Shown here piece by piece: positions 45,192 to 54,493 of a DNA stretch of 64,000 nucleotides. The notes beneath the pieces were generated by a model that saw only the letters and a program-made list of their open reading frames with translations, had not been told where the DNA came from and made no database searches. Both the position numbers and the translations under genes were made by a program. The DNA is taken from assembly GCF_004114975.1 (NCBI RefSeq), contig NZ_CP030051.1, forward strand, positions 3,162,001 through 3,226,000, read 5' to 3'. Source of the stretch: Bradyrhizobium guangdongense. GTDB taxonomy: Bacteria; Pseudomonadota; Alphaproteobacteria; Rhizobiales; Xanthobacteraceae. Every line of letters starts with the position of its first letter. Position 1 is the stretch's first letter.

Positions 45192-45575
45192 ATGCCCCGT
45201 GTCCTTGTTGTCGATGACCAGAAGGACGTGCGCGCAATGGTTTCGATCGTTCTCCGGGTCAACCGTTATGACGTGGTCGAAGCGGAGAGCGGCGCGGCCG
45301 GCCTGAAGGCCTTCAGCGAAGATGTATTCGACGCGGCGATTGTCGACATTTTCCTGACCGATACCAGCGGTATGGACGTCATTGCCGCTATCCGGGAGCG
45401 GGCTCCCGAATTTCCGATCGTGGCGGTATCAGGCATGACGGCGCTGGATTTCATTGGCGAGGCGCCCGGTCTTGACGGCGTGATCTGCCTGCAAAAGCCG
45501 TTTCGGCCGAACGATTTGCTGCAAGCGCTCCGAAAGGCGCAGGGAGCGGGCGGCGAACTGTCCGCCGCCGTCTGA
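45192..45575 (+). CDS. Single-domain response regulator
   Basis: A 127-residue receiver with no output domain. It has VLVVDDQKDVRA, the acceptor Asp about residue 52 (AIVDIFLTDTSG) and Lys about 102 (LQKPFRP). GGGAG lies nine bases upstream of the Met. It is divergent from the hybrid kinase gene, so it may act as a phosphate shuttle or sink for it. That pairing is inferred from position. Confidence 0.85.
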   Translation: MPRVLVVDDQKDVRAMVSIVLRVNRYDVVEAESGAAGLKAFSEDVFDAAIVDIFLTDTSGMDVIAAIRERAPEFPIVAVSGMTALDFIGEAPGLDGVICLQKPFRPNDLLQALRKAQGAGGELSAAV

Positions 45576-45590
45576 GGGACCGCAAAGAAA

Positions 45591-45612
45591 ACGCCCCGGC
45601 GGACCGGGGCGT
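45591..45612 (-). terminator. Terminator of the branched-chain amino acid binding protein gene
   Basis: The perfect stem ACGCCCCGG / CCGGGGCGT (nine pairs, four-base loop) is followed on the minus strand by TTTCTTT. It lies 37 bases past the stop of the livK-type gene. It can also serve the convergent response-regulator gene, although no T run follows on the plus strand. Confidence 0.75.
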
Positions 45613-45648
45613 TGGCGACGATTTGACGAAAAGGTCAGGAAACCTGTC

Positions 45649-46767
45649 TCAGGTCCCGTTGCCGCTGACCTCGGCGTAGCCGCCCTTGGCATCCCATTTG
45701 TAAACGACGTAGTCGATCTGCTTGATGTCGCCCTTGGCGTCATATTCGATCGGGCCGATCACGGTGTCCCACTTGCCGGCCTTCATCGCCGCCATGACCT
45801 TCTTGGCGTCGGTGGTGCCGGCCTTCTTGGCGGCCTGCGACCAGACCTGCATCGCGGCATAGGTGTAGAGCGTGTAGCCCTCGGGATCGATGTTCTTGGC
45901 CTTGAAGGCCTCGACGATCTTCTTGGCGGTGGGCTTGTTGCGCGGATCGGGGCCGAAGGTGAACAGCGTGCCTTCGCCGGCGGGGCCGGTGATGGATGCG
46001 TATTCCTTGTCGGCGAGCGCGTCGCCGGCCATCAGGATCGTCTTGAGGCCCTGGTCACGCATCTGGCGCAGGATCAGGCCGCTCTCCTGATGGTAGCCGC
46101 CGACATAGACGAGATCGATGTTGTCGCGCTTCAGGCGCGAGACGATCGCGTTGAAGTCCTTGTCGCCCTTGTTATAGGACTCGTACATCTTCTCGGTGAT
46201 GCCGGCCTTGTTGAGCGCTTTCTTGGTCTCGTCGGCAAGACCCTTGCCGTAGGTGGTCTTGTCGTTGAGGATCGCGATGTTCTTGCCTTTGAAGTTCTTG
46301 GCGATGTACTGCGCCGCGATCAGGCCCTGCTGATCGTCACGGCCGCAGACGCGCGCCACGTTCCAGAGCTTGCGCTCGGTGAAGAGCGGATTGGTCGAAG
46401 CAGGCGTGATCTGGAGCACGTTGCCGTCGGCATAGGCCTCCGACGCCGGGATCGACGATGACGAACAATAGTGCCCCGCCACGAACGGGATCTTCGAACT
46501 CGCGATCTTCTCGGCGACCGAGCGCGCCTGCTTCGGATCGCAGGCATCGTCCTCGACGTCGAGGGCGAGCTTCTTGCCGTTGACACCGCCGGCGGCGTTG
46601 ATGTCAGCGACCGCCATCTCGGCGCCGTTCTTCATCTGGCGGCCGAAGGCGGATTCGCCGCCGGTCATCGGGCCTGCGACTGCGATGGTGACATCCTGCG
46701 CGAATGCCGCGCTCGACAACGCGATCGACGCGCCGAATGCCAGACCGATGAGCTTCAGTGATTTCAT
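45649..46767 (-). CDS. livK: Branched-chain amino acid ABC transporter binding protein
   Basis: A 372-residue periplasmic protein with a signal peptide (MKSLKLIGLAFGASIALSSA). The type I periplasmic-binding fold shows VTIAVAGPMTGGESAFGRQM, GVNGKKLALDVEDDACDPKQ and AGHYCSSSSIPASEAYADG, all typical of LivJ/LivK/BraC. It feeds the LivHMGF importer encoded just upstream on the same strand; a spacer of about 160 bases separates it from livF, so it may have its own promoter. Specificity for Leu/Ile/Val is family knowledge only. Confidence 0.92.
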   Translation of the reverse strand: MKSLKLIGLAFGASIALSSAAFAQDVTIAVAGPMTGGESAFGRQMKNGAEMAVADINAAGGVNGKKLALDVEDDACDPKQARSVAEKIASSKIPFVAGHYCSSSSIPASEAYADGNVLQITPASTNPLFTERKLWNVARVCGRDDQQGLIAAQYIAKNFKGKNIAILNDKTTYGKGLADETKKALNKAGITEKMYESYNKGDKDFNAIVSRLKRDNIDLVYVGGYHQESGLILRQMRDQGLKTILMAGDALADKEYASITGPAGEGTLFTFGPDPRNKPTAKKIVEAFKAKNIDPEGYTLYTYAAMQVWSQAAKKAGTTDAKKVMAAMKAGKWDTVIGPIEYDAKGDIKQIDYVVYKWDAKGGYAEVSGNGT

Positions 46768-46928
46768 GAGATACCTCGCGGGTGATCGCCTGTGGAAGTT
46801 GCCGGGCTCGCCCGGTTCAAACCGGCGCCATTCTTGAATGAATCTGGCGAGAAGTCACCGGCAAAATACGGGCATTCGCCTAGATATCTCGCCGCATTCC
46901 ACCGCACCGAACCCGGATCCGGGGCGCC

Positions 46929-47669
46929 TCAGCCGTGTCGGCCGCCTTCCAGATAGGCGGCGCGAATCTCGGGGCGCTGCAGCAACTCCGCACCTGTTCC
47001 GGCCAGCGTGATCAGGCCATTGACCATGACGTAACCGCGATGGGCGAGCTTGAGCGCGTGGTTGGCGTTCTGCTCGACGATCAGGACGGTCAGGCCGTCC
47101 TGCCGGTTCAACGTGCGGATCGCATCGAAGATCTGGCGGGCGATCAGCGGCGCGAGCCCGAGCGAGGGTTCGTCGAGCAGGAGCAGGCGCGGGCGGCTCA
47201 TCAGGGCGCGGCCGATCGCCAGCATCTGCTGCTCGCCGCCGGACAGCGTGCCGCCGCGCTGGACATAGCGCTCCTTCAGGCGCGGAAACAGCGTGAAGAC
47301 ACGCTCCAGCGTTGCCTCGCGTTCCGCATCGGTGCATTCGGTGGCGTCCGCACCCATCTGGAGGTTTTCCGCCACGCTCATGCGGGGGAAGATGCGGCGT
47401 CCCTCAGGCGATTGCGCGATGCGCAAATGCGCGATCTCGTGGGTCGGCACGTCGGTGATGTCGTGGCCTTCATACAGGATCTGGCCGGCGCGGGCGCGCG
47501 GCTTGCCGAAGATCGTCATCATCAGCGTCGATTTGCCGGCGCCGTTGGCGCCGATCAGGGCGACGATCTCGCCGGCATTGATCTCGATATCGACGCCCTT
47601 CAGCGCCTCGATCTTGCCGTAGGCGGCGCGCAGGGACCGAATCGCGAGCAGCGGAGTGGCAGACGTCAC
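46929..47669 (-). CDS. livF: Branched-chain amino acid ABC transporter ATPase LivF
   Basis: A 246-residue ATPase. Walker A is LIGANGAGKSTLMMTI, the signature is TLSGGEQQMLAIGRALM and Walker B is LLLLDEPSLGLAP. AQSPEGRRIFPRMSV is the LivF-specific Q-loop region. The start is a GTG overlapping the livG stop (GTGA); the frame reads on to 47966 in livG's shadow. It is the fourth gene of the H-M-G-F importer operon. Confidence 0.93.
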   Translation of the reverse strand: MTSATPLLAIRSLRAAYGKIEALKGVDIEINAGEIVALIGANGAGKSTLMMTIFGKPRARAGQILYEGHDITDVPTHEIAHLRIAQSPEGRRIFPRMSVAENLQMGADATECTDAEREATLERVFTLFPRLKERYVQRGGTLSGGEQQMLAIGRALMSRPRLLLLDEPSLGLAPLIARQIFDAIRTLNRQDGLTVLIVEQNANHALKLAHRGYVMVNGLITLAGTGAELLQRPEIRAAYLEGGRHG

Positions 47670-48499
47670 GATCCGCTCTCCATCACGGCCGCAGCCTCTT
47701 CCTCGTCGGTGCCGAGATAGGCGGCGATCACTTTCGGATCGTCGCGCACCTCCCGTGGCGTGCCTTGCGCGATCTTCACGCCATGGTCCATCACCACGAT
47801 GTGGTCCGAGATCTCCATCACCACCGACATGTCGTGCTCGATCAGCAGGATCGAGGTGCCAAGCTCGTCGCGGATCGACAGCAACAGCTCGCTGAGCGCA
47901 GCGCTTTCCCGCGCATTGAGGCCGGCGGCGGGCTCGTCCAGACACAGAAGCGCGGGCCCGGTGCACATCGCGCGCGCGATCTCGAGCCGGCGCTGATCGC
48001 CATAGGCGAGATTGCCGGCGGCGTCGTCGGCGCGGTCGAGCAGGTTGATCCGCTTGAGCCAGTCGGTGGCGAGCGCAATCGCCTGCTTTTCGGCGTCGCG
48101 ATAGGTGGGGACGCCGATCAGGCCGAGAAACGTGAAGCCCGAAGCGCGCATCAGCGCGTTGTGCTGCGCCACCATCAGGTTCTCGAGCGCGGTCATGCCG
48201 GGAAACAGGCGGATGTTCTGGAACGTGCGAGCCACCTTGGCCTGCTTGGCGATGCGGAAATCGTTGAGCCGCTCCAGTGCGATCTGCCGGCCATCGTCAT
48301 GGGTGAGGCGGATGGCGCCGCCGCTCGGCTTGTAGAAGCCGGTGATGCAGTTGAAGACGGTGGTCTTGCCGGCACCGTTCGGGCCGATCAGCGCGGTGAT
48401 CTTCTTCCGTTCGGCCGCAAACGACAGGTCCTGAACGGCGACGATGCCGCCGAAACGCATGGTGAGCCGGTCGACGCTGAGCATTGTCTCGCCGCTCAT
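47666..48499 (-). CDS. livG: Branched-chain amino acid ABC transporter ATPase LivG
   Basis: A 277-residue ATPase. Walker A is LIGPNGAGKTTVFNCITG, and FQNIRLFPGMTALENL is the LivG Q-loop region. The signature is degenerate (LAYGDQRRLEIARAM), as is usual in LivG, followed by LLCLDEPAAGLN. The C-terminal extension is normal for the family. Start and stop overlap livM and livF (ATGA, GTGA), showing tight coupling. Confidence 0.93.
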   Translation of the reverse strand: MSGETMLSVDRLTMRFGGIVAVQDLSFAAERKKITALIGPNGAGKTTVFNCITGFYKPSGGAIRLTHDDGRQIALERLNDFRIAKQAKVARTFQNIRLFPGMTALENLMVAQHNALMRASGFTFLGLIGVPTYRDAEKQAIALATDWLKRINLLDRADDAAGNLAYGDQRRLEIARAMCTGPALLCLDEPAAGLNARESAALSELLLSIRDELGTSILLIEHDMSVVMEISDHIVVMDHGVKIAQGTPREVRDDPKVIAAYLGTDEEEAAAVMESGS

Positions 48500-49815
48500 C
48501 CGTGCCCCTCCTTGACGAGGTCGGAGGAGATGGCCTGCGCCTTGGTCAGATATACGGTCGGCGCGCGATGGCCGATCAGGCCGCGCGGCCGCCAGATCAT
48601 GATCAGCACCATGGCGATGCCGAACACCAGCATGCGATAGGTCTCCAGGCTGCGGAACAGCTCGAAGCCGCCGATCATGGCCAGCGCCGCGAGTGCAACG
48701 CCGAGCTGCGAGCCCATGCCGCCGAGCACGACGATGGCGAGCACCAGTGCCGATTCCTGGAAGGTGAAGGATTCCGGGCTGATGAAACCCTGGCGCGTCG
48801 CGAAGAACGCACCGGCAAAGCCGCCGAACATCGCGCCGGTCGCGAACGCCGTGAGCTTGGTGGTCGTGGTGTTGATGCCGAGCGCACGGCAGGCGACTTC
48901 ATCCTCACGCAGCGCCTCCCAGGCGCGGCCGATCGGCAGGCGGCGCAGGCGGATCGTGACCCAGTTGGTCAGCAGCGCCAGCGCCAGGATCAGATAGAAC
49001 AGGAAGACGATGCGCTGCGTCGGGGAATATTCGATGCCGAGTTTTGCCGCGAGCCCGTCGTCGCTGTTGTCGAGCGGGATACCGAAGAAGGAGGGGCGCG
49101 GAATGCCCGAGACGCCGTTGGGTCCGCCGGTCAGATCCTGCCAGTTGATGATGACGAGGCGGATGATCTCGCCGAAGGCGAGCGTCACGATGGCGAGATA
49201 ATCGCCGCGCAGGCGCAGCACGGGGAAGCCCAGCAGCACGCCCCAGAACGCGGCAAGGATGCCGGCCAGCGGCAGGCAGATCCAGAACGACCAGCCGAAA
49301 TTGGTGGCGAGCAGCCCGTACGAATAGGCGCCGACCGCGTAGAAGGCAACGTAGCCGAGATCGAGCAGGCCGGCCAGGCCGACCACCACGTTGAGGCCCC
49401 AGCCCAGCATCACATAGGTGAGCACGAGGATCGCAAGGTCGAGGATGTAGCGTTGGTTATAGAAGATGACGGGCACCAGCAGCGTGAAGATCAGGAGCGC
49501 CGGTGCTAGGTAGCGGCCGATGAACGACGTGCCGCTCTGCACCGAAGCCGGCACCAGCTTTTCGGCGCCGGTCGAGCCGATCCATTGCCTGATCAGCTCG
49601 ATCACGATCGAGCCGCCGAATACTGCGGCGACGAGCGAAGCGAGATCGCCGAAGCGCGTCCAGTAGGTGAGCTGGCCGTCGGACCCCGCCTCGGTCCGGA
49701 TGCCGACCATCAGCGAGAACAGCACCAGCGCAATCAGTGCGTTGACGAAAGCGGTCTTGAGGAGGAAGGGAATGCCTGTCGCAGGCTTTGTTGTCATTGT
49801 CGAGGGAGCTGTCAC
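48496..49815 (-). CDS. livM: Branched-chain amino acid ABC transporter permease LivM
   Basis: A 439-residue permease with about ten hydrophobic helices. GLAGLLDLGYVAFYAVGAYS and LRLRGDYLAIVTLAFGEIIR are LivM hallmarks. It has about 120 extra N-terminal residues with further hydrophobic stretches, as in long LivM forms. The start is probably the GTG at 49815, preceded by GAGGGA and 12 bases after livH. It forms the channel with LivH. Confidence 0.92.
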   Translation of the reverse strand: MTAPSTMTTKPATGIPFLLKTAFVNALIALVLFSLMVGIRTEAGSDGQLTYWTRFGDLASLVAAVFGGSIVIELIRQWIGSTGAEKLVPASVQSGTSFIGRYLAPALLIFTLLVPVIFYNQRYILDLAILVLTYVMLGWGLNVVVGLAGLLDLGYVAFYAVGAYSYGLLATNFGWSFWICLPLAGILAAFWGVLLGFPVLRLRGDYLAIVTLAFGEIIRLVIINWQDLTGGPNGVSGIPRPSFFGIPLDNSDDGLAAKLGIEYSPTQRIVFLFYLILALALLTNWVTIRLRRLPIGRAWEALREDEVACRALGINTTTTKLTAFATGAMFGGFAGAFFATRQGFISPESFTFQESALVLAIVVLGGMGSQLGVALAALAMIGGFELFRSLETYRMLVFGIAMVLIMIWRPRGLIGHRAPTVYLTKAQAISSDLVKEGHG

Positions 49816-49827
49816 GCGGCCGGTCCC

Positions 49828-50745
49828 TCAGACTTTTTCGACTTCGGGACGGCCGAGCAGGCCGGTCGGCATGAAGATCAATACGACGATCAGAATGGAG
49901 AAGGCCGCGACGTCTTTGTATTCCACCGAAAAATAGGCCGACCAGAACGTCTCGATCAGGCCGATCGCGAGACCTCCGAGCATGGCGCCCGGAAGCGAGC
50001 CGATGCCGCCGAGAACGGCGGCGGTGAACGCCTTGATGCCGGCGACGAAGCCCATGAAGAAATCGACCAGGCCGTAATAGAGCAGGTACATCAGGCCGGC
50101 GACGGCAGCGAGCGCAGCACCGATGACGAAGGTCATGGAGATGGTGCGGTCGACGTTGACGCCGAGCAGCGCCGCCATAGTCTGGTCCTGCTCGCAGGCG
50201 CGCATGTCGCGTCCGAGCCTTGTGCGCGAGACCAGCCAGGTGAAGATGGCCAGCAGCACGATCGTGGTGACGACCACCATGATCTGGATGTTGGAGAGCT
50301 GGATGACGAATCCGTCCGGGCTCTCGTGCAGCGTGTAGCCGCCGGTGATGAAGGGCGGGATCGGCTTGACGCGAGCGCCTTGCGCGACTTGCGAGTAATT
50401 GGTCAGCACGAAGGACATGCCGATGGCCGATAGCATCGGGGCGAGGCGGAAGGAATGGCGCAGCGGCCGGTAGGCGATGCGCTCGATGGTCCAGCCATAG
50501 AGCGCGGTGATCGCCATCGAGACCAGCAGCACCACGAGCAGAATTACCGGGATTGCCGTCAGGCCGAGCGAGATCAGGATCAGGAAGGTGATGAGGGCGA
50601 TGAAGCCGCCGATCATGAAGATGTCGCCATGGGCGAAATTGATCATGCCGACGATGCCGTAGACCATCGTATAGCCGATCGCGATCAGACCGTAGATGGA
50701 ACCGAGCACGAGGCCGTTGATGAGCTGCTGGGCGAAATAATCCAT
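49828..50745 (-). CDS. livH: Branched-chain amino acid ABC transporter permease LivH
   Basis: A 305-residue permease with about eight hydrophobic helices. LVLGSIYGLIAIGYTMVYGI and GMINFAHGDIFMIGGFIAL are the LivH N-terminal signatures; GIKAFTAAVLGGIGSLPGAM is the conserved loop. It is the first gene of the operon. The spacer of about 290 bases upstream should contain the promoter, but I see no clear box. Confidence 0.93.
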   Translation of the reverse strand: MDYFAQQLINGLVLGSIYGLIAIGYTMVYGIVGMINFAHGDIFMIGGFIALITFLILISLGLTAIPVILLVVLLVSMAITALYGWTIERIAYRPLRHSFRLAPMLSAIGMSFVLTNYSQVAQGARVKPIPPFITGGYTLHESPDGFVIQLSNIQIMVVVTTIVLLAIFTWLVSRTRLGRDMRACEQDQTMAALLGVNVDRTISMTFVIGAALAAVAGLMYLLYYGLVDFFMGFVAGIKAFTAAVLGGIGSLPGAMLGGLAIGLIETFWSAYFSVEYKDVAAFSILIVVLIFMPTGLLGRPEVEKV

Positions 50746-51038
50746 AGGCTGCCGTTACCCAAACCTGACGCGATTTGATGGGAGGTCTTCGAGAGAGAGT
50801 GAGTGCTTGCGTTTCTTCTCGGGCCCCGGCAGCCCCTCAGCGTTCTTCGTTTTGTAACAGGAGGGAACTGGCGGCTGCAACTGGGCTGGCCTCGGCATAA
50901 AGGATTGTACAGAGGTCATTTTGGTGACGGGTGTCATCTTCCGGTTCCGCGCCTGCGAGGAACAGGGTTCCGCAGGGCAACTAAATCCCCGGCCGTTTGT
51001 TCTTCTTCGACTGACGTCCAACAAGGGAGTTCCCCCCG

Positions 51039-51233
51039 ATGACGAAGCAGCAGAACCAGAATCCGGGCCAGCAGAGTCAGAGCCCCGGTCAGCAGCGCCC
51101 AAGCCAGCAGCCGGGGCAGCAGCAGCAGGGCGGCGGCCAGAAACCCGGACAGCAGCAGCAGCATGATCCGATGCGCCAGGGCGACAAGCCCGGCCAGCAG
51201 CGGGGCGGTCAGCAGGACAACAGATTGGACTGA
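51039..51233 (+). CDS. Gln/Pro/Gly-rich low-complexity small protein
   Basis: A 64-residue protein built almost wholly of Gln, Pro, Gly and polar residues. It starts MTKQQNQNPGQQSQSPGQQR and ends in GQQDNRLD. It should be disordered and highly soluble. AAGGGAG precedes the ATG, and a strong terminator follows the stop, so the gene looks real and self-contained. No family is recognised. Desiccation or stress protection is one guess. Confidence 0.6.
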   Translation: MTKQQNQNPGQQSQSPGQQRPSQQPGQQQQGGGQKPGQQQQHDPMRQGDKPGQQRGGQQDNRLD

Positions 51234-51252
51234 ACGTCCAGGAAGTAGCGTG

Positions 51253-51283
51253 AAGGGCCCCGCTGGAAGGCGGGGCCCTTTTT
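51253..51283 (+). terminator. Rho-independent terminator of the Gln-rich gene
   Basis: A perfect 11-bp stem AAGGGCCCCGC / GCGGGGCCCTT with loop TGGAAG is followed directly by TTT. It lies 20 bases after the stop codon of the Gln-rich gene. This is a clear intrinsic terminator. Confidence 0.9.
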
Positions 51284-51409
51284 CCGTTGTGGAGAACGGT
51301 CGGCGGGCAGTTAAGGTAAACAAAGGGTTTAAATTGCCGCCACAGTCTGATGCGAGTTAGCTCCCGCGGAGCCTTCCATCGAAGGCGATGAGACGAAGCG
51401 GGAAGCGGC

Positions 51410-51940
51410 ATGTTCAGGAATTGGCGGATCGGCTCGGTCAACGGCGCGCTGCTGGCGGCCTATTTCATTCCGGCCTGGACGCTGGTTGCCTTCAACATCT
51501 TCGTGGCGCCGGTGCACGGTCTTTATGAGCGGCCGAGCGTCGCCGTGGCACTCTTTCTCAGCGACCAGCTTCAGATGTCCGGAATGAGCACGGTGCGCGC
51601 GGCCTGGCTGCTCGCGCTCGGACGTCTGACCGTGGTGGCGTTCTTTGCAATATATCTGGCGATGCTGGCCATTCCGCGCACCCGCAAGAGCGGAGCGAGC
51701 GACGAGGCGCTCGGAATTGCGCTCGCCATCGGCAGCGTGATCTCGTTCGCGAGCATGGTGATGGCCTCGAAGGTCGGCGAGATGGCCGCGCTTCGGCTGC
51801 ACGCCACCGAGCTGCTGCTGCTGCTCGGTGCTGCAATCGTGCTGGTGATCGAGCGGCCGGCGGCTGCGCCGAAGATCGTCGACGTCGAAGATACCGCGCC
51901 GCTAGCCTTTGATGAGGCCGAGCTCCTGCACAATCGCTGA
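51410..51940 (+). CDS. Hypothetical membrane protein, 176 residues
   Basis: Four hydrophobic helices can be seen (LLAAYFIPAWTLVAFNIFV; LALGRLTVVAFFAIYLAMLA; ALGIALAIGSVISFASMVM; LLLLLGAAIVLVI). A short acidic C-terminal tail follows. No family is recognised. Its 3' end overlaps the pcaC 3' end by 39 bases on opposite strands. There is no clear neighbour on its own strand. Confidence 0.6.
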   Translation: MFRNWRIGSVNGALLAAYFIPAWTLVAFNIFVAPVHGLYERPSVAVALFLSDQLQMSGMSTVRAAWLLALGRLTVVAFFAIYLAMLAIPRTRKSGASDEALGIALAIGSVISFASMVMASKVGEMAALRLHATELLLLLGAAIVLVIERPAAAPKIVDVEDTAPLAFDEAELLHNR

Positions 51941-52294
51941 GGCTTCCTTGACGGCGTGGTTCGCGGCCGGAACGCCGCAATAGATCGCCTGCTGCAGCAA
52001 GATCTCCTTGATGTCGTCGGGAGTGAAGCCGCCCTCGGCCAGCGCCGCGCGCACGTGCAGGCGGAATTCGTCCCATTGTCCGAGCGCGACCATCGTGCCG
52101 ATCACCAGCACGCGCCGCGTGCGTTCGTCGAAATGCGGCCGCGTCCAGATCTCGCCCCAGGCGTAGCGGGTGATCATGTCCTGGAAGTCGGTGTTGAACG
52201 CGTTGCGATTCGCGATCGATTTGTCGACCCAGGCATTGCCCAGCACTTTTCGGCGCACGGTCATGCCGGCATCGCGGCGCTTCTGGTCGTCCAT
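51902..52294 (-). CDS. pcaC: 4-carboxymuconolactone decarboxylase
   Basis: PcaC decarboxylates 4-carboxymuconolactone in the protocatechuate branch of the beta-ketoadipate pathway. The 130-residue CMD-family protein has RRKVLGNAWVDKSIAN, FQDMITRYAWGEIWTRP and LLQQAIYCGVPAANHAVKEA, all typical. It lies 27 bases behind pcaD. pcaG and pcaH are not in the window. Confidence 0.93.
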   Translation of the reverse strand: MDDQKRRDAGMTVRRKVLGNAWVDKSIANRNAFNTDFQDMITRYAWGEIWTRPHFDERTRRVLVIGTMVALGQWDEFRLHVRAALAEGGFTPDDIKEILLQQAIYCGVPAANHAVKEASAIVQELGLIKG

Positions 52295-52321
52295 GCCTGT
52301 TTCCTTCCGGTGTTTACGAGA

Positions 52322-53104
52322 TCAGCGTTGCGTCAAGAATCCCACCACCGCATCGGTGAATGCGTGCGGCTGCTCGACATTGGAAATATGGGCGGCGTCG
52401 ATGATGGTCATGCTGGCGCCGGGAATGTTCGAGCGGATCAACTCGCCGGCCGCGATCGGCGTCGCCACGTCGTGGCGGCCGGCAATCACCAGGGTCGGGC
52501 TCTTGATCTTGGGCAGCAGCGCCCGCTGATCGAGCGTCGACAGCGCCTCGCAGCAGGCGAGATAGCCCTCGACCGGGGTCGCGAGCAGCATCGATTTCAT
52601 CTTCGCCGTGATCTCGGGTGCGCGCTCGCGGAAATCCTGGGTCAGCCAGCCGGCGATCACGCTGTCGGCAACCGCTGCGATGCCGCCCTTCTTCACCGCG
52701 TCGATGCGCTCCAGCCATTTGGTCGGCTCGGCGTAGTAGCAGGAGGTGTTGGCGAGGATGAGCTTGCCGAACCGCTCAGGCGCATTGGCGCCTAGCCATT
52801 GACCGACCATGCCGCCCATCGACAGGCCGCACCAATGCACCTTCTCGATGTTCAGATCGTCGAGGATCGCCAGCACGTCGCGGCCGAAACGCTCCATCGT
52901 GTAGGGGCCGGGCGGGACATTGGACTTGCCGTGGCCGCGGCGGTCGTAGCGGATGACGCGGAACACCTGCGTCAGCGCCTTCATCTGCGGCTCCCACATT
53001 TGCAAGGTGCAGCCGAGCGAATTGGAGAGCATCAAGGTCGGCCCGCCGTCGCGGCCCTCGACGGAGACGTTGAGCAGGCAACCGTCGGCATCGATCATGG
53101 GCAT
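52322..53104 (-). CDS. pcaD: 3-oxoadipate enol-lactonase
   Basis: PcaD opens beta-ketoadipate enol-lactone. The 260-residue alpha/beta hydrolase has the nucleophile elbow CGLSMGGMVGQWLG, the oxyanion region SNSLGCTLQMWEPQ and RYDRRGHGKSNVPPGPY. The catalytic His is in DAAHISNVEQPHAF. It lies between pcaB and pcaC, matching the pathway order B-D-C by neighbourhood. Confidence 0.9.
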   Translation of the reverse strand: MPMIDADGCLLNVSVEGRDGGPTLMLSNSLGCTLQMWEPQMKALTQVFRVIRYDRRGHGKSNVPPGPYTMERFGRDVLAILDDLNIEKVHWCGLSMGGMVGQWLGANAPERFGKLILANTSCYYAEPTKWLERIDAVKKGGIAAVADSVIAGWLTQDFRERAPEITAKMKSMLLATPVEGYLACCEALSTLDQRALLPKIKSPTLVIAGRHDVATPIAAGELIRSNIPGASMTIIDAAHISNVEQPHAFTDAVVGFLTQR

Positions 53105-53137
53105 GCGGCGTCTCCGTTATTCTCGCTCAAGGCTGCT

Positions 53138-54493
53138 CTATTCGCGATCGAGGCTGTCGAGCAGCCGGTCGATCAAGGCTTGGGAAGCGCCTTGATAGGC
53201 CATCGGCTCGAACAATGCCGCAATTTTCTCGGGCGTCAGATGCGCGGTCACTAGCGAATCGACCGACAGCACCTCGCGCAGATGCTTCTTCTCCGCGACC
53301 GCGCGCTTGCTCGCGGCCTCGATGAGATGATGCGCATCGCTCTTGCCGATCTTGTCGGCGAGCGCAAAGGTGACCGCTTCCGCCATGATCAGCCCATGCG
53401 TCGCATCGAGATTGCTGCGCATGCGCGCGGCATCGACGTCCAGCCCTTCGGCGATGTCGACGATGGCGGCAAGCGCGCCTGACGTGACCAGCATCAGTTG
53501 CGGCAATGTCGGCCATTCCGCGTGCCACGGCCCGGCGCTGCGCTCATGGTCCTGCACCTGGGCCGCAAAAATCGTCGCAGCGAGCTGCGGGGCCATCGTC
53601 GCGCAGCCGAGCGCGCTTGCGGCGGCGACCGGGTTGCGCTTGTGCGGCATGGTCGAGGAGCCGCCGCGGCCTTCGCCGGCGGGTTCGAACGCTTCGCCGA
53701 CATCGGTCTGCATCATCAGCGAGACGTCGCGCGCGATCTTGCCGCAGCTTCCGGCGAGAATCGCGAGGGCTGACGCAGCTTCCGCGATGCGGTCGCGATG
53801 GGTGTGCCAGGGTGCTTCCGGCAACGGCAAATTCAACTCCTGCGCCAGCCGTTCGGCTACGACGAGACCTTTGTCGCCGAGGGCTGCAAGTGTGCCGGCG
53901 GCACCGCCGAATTGCAGCGCGAGCCCTTCGCGGCGGAGCCGCCGCAGGCGGCAGCGCGCGCGGGCGAGGCTCGAGGCGTATTCCGCGGCCTTCAGGCCGA
54001 ACGGCATCGGCAGCGCGTGCTGAAGCCACGTCCGCGCGACCATTGCGGTGTTGCGATGGGCGCGGGCCAGCGCGGCAAAGCCCTTGATGGCCCGGTTGAG
54101 ATCGACCTCGAGCGCGTCGTTGGCGGCGCGCAAGCCCAGCATGGTCGCGGTGTCGAGGACGTCCTGGCTGGTCGCGCCCCAATGCACGTAGCGCGCGGCC
54201 TCGGGATCGGCCTTGGCCACATTGGCGGTCAGAGCTTTGACCAGGGGAATCGCGAGATTGCCCGATCGGGTCGCGGCCTCCGCCAGAGCAGCCATGTCGA
54301 AGACTTCGGCCTTGCAGGCCGCTTCGATCGGGCCCACCGCGGAGGTGGGAATCACGCCCGTCGCGGCTTCGGCCCTTGCCAGGGCTGCCTCGAAATCGAG
54401 CATGTTCTGGAGCGTGGACCGGTCGTCGCAGACACTGCGCATGGCTGCGCTCGACAGCATCGGCGCAAGCAGGGGGGAGAGGGCTGTGCTCAT
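53138..54493 (-). CDS. pcaB: 3-carboxy-cis,cis-muconate cycloisomerase
   Basis: PcaB lactonises 3-carboxymuconate. The 451-residue fumarase/aspartase-superfamily protein has the signature GGSSTMPHKRNPVAAASAL. YVHWGATSQDVLDTATML is the second conserved block. It has the expected length and is the first gene of the pcaB-pcaD-pcaC operon. The regulator (PcaQ type) is not seen here. Confidence 0.93.
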   Translation of the reverse strand: MSTALSPLLAPMLSSAAMRSVCDDRSTLQNMLDFEAALARAEAATGVIPTSAVGPIEAACKAEVFDMAALAEAATRSGNLAIPLVKALTANVAKADPEAARYVHWGATSQDVLDTATMLGLRAANDALEVDLNRAIKGFAALARAHRNTAMVARTWLQHALPMPFGLKAAEYASSLARARCRLRRLRREGLALQFGGAAGTLAALGDKGLVVAERLAQELNLPLPEAPWHTHRDRIAEAASALAILAGSCGKIARDVSLMMQTDVGEAFEPAGEGRGGSSTMPHKRNPVAAASALGCATMAPQLAATIFAAQVQDHERSAGPWHAEWPTLPQLMLVTSGALAAIVDIAEGLDVDAARMRSNLDATHGLIMAEAVTFALADKIGKSDAHHLIEAASKRAVAEKKHLREVLSVDSLVTAHLTPEKIAALFEPMAYQGASQALIDRLLDSLDRE

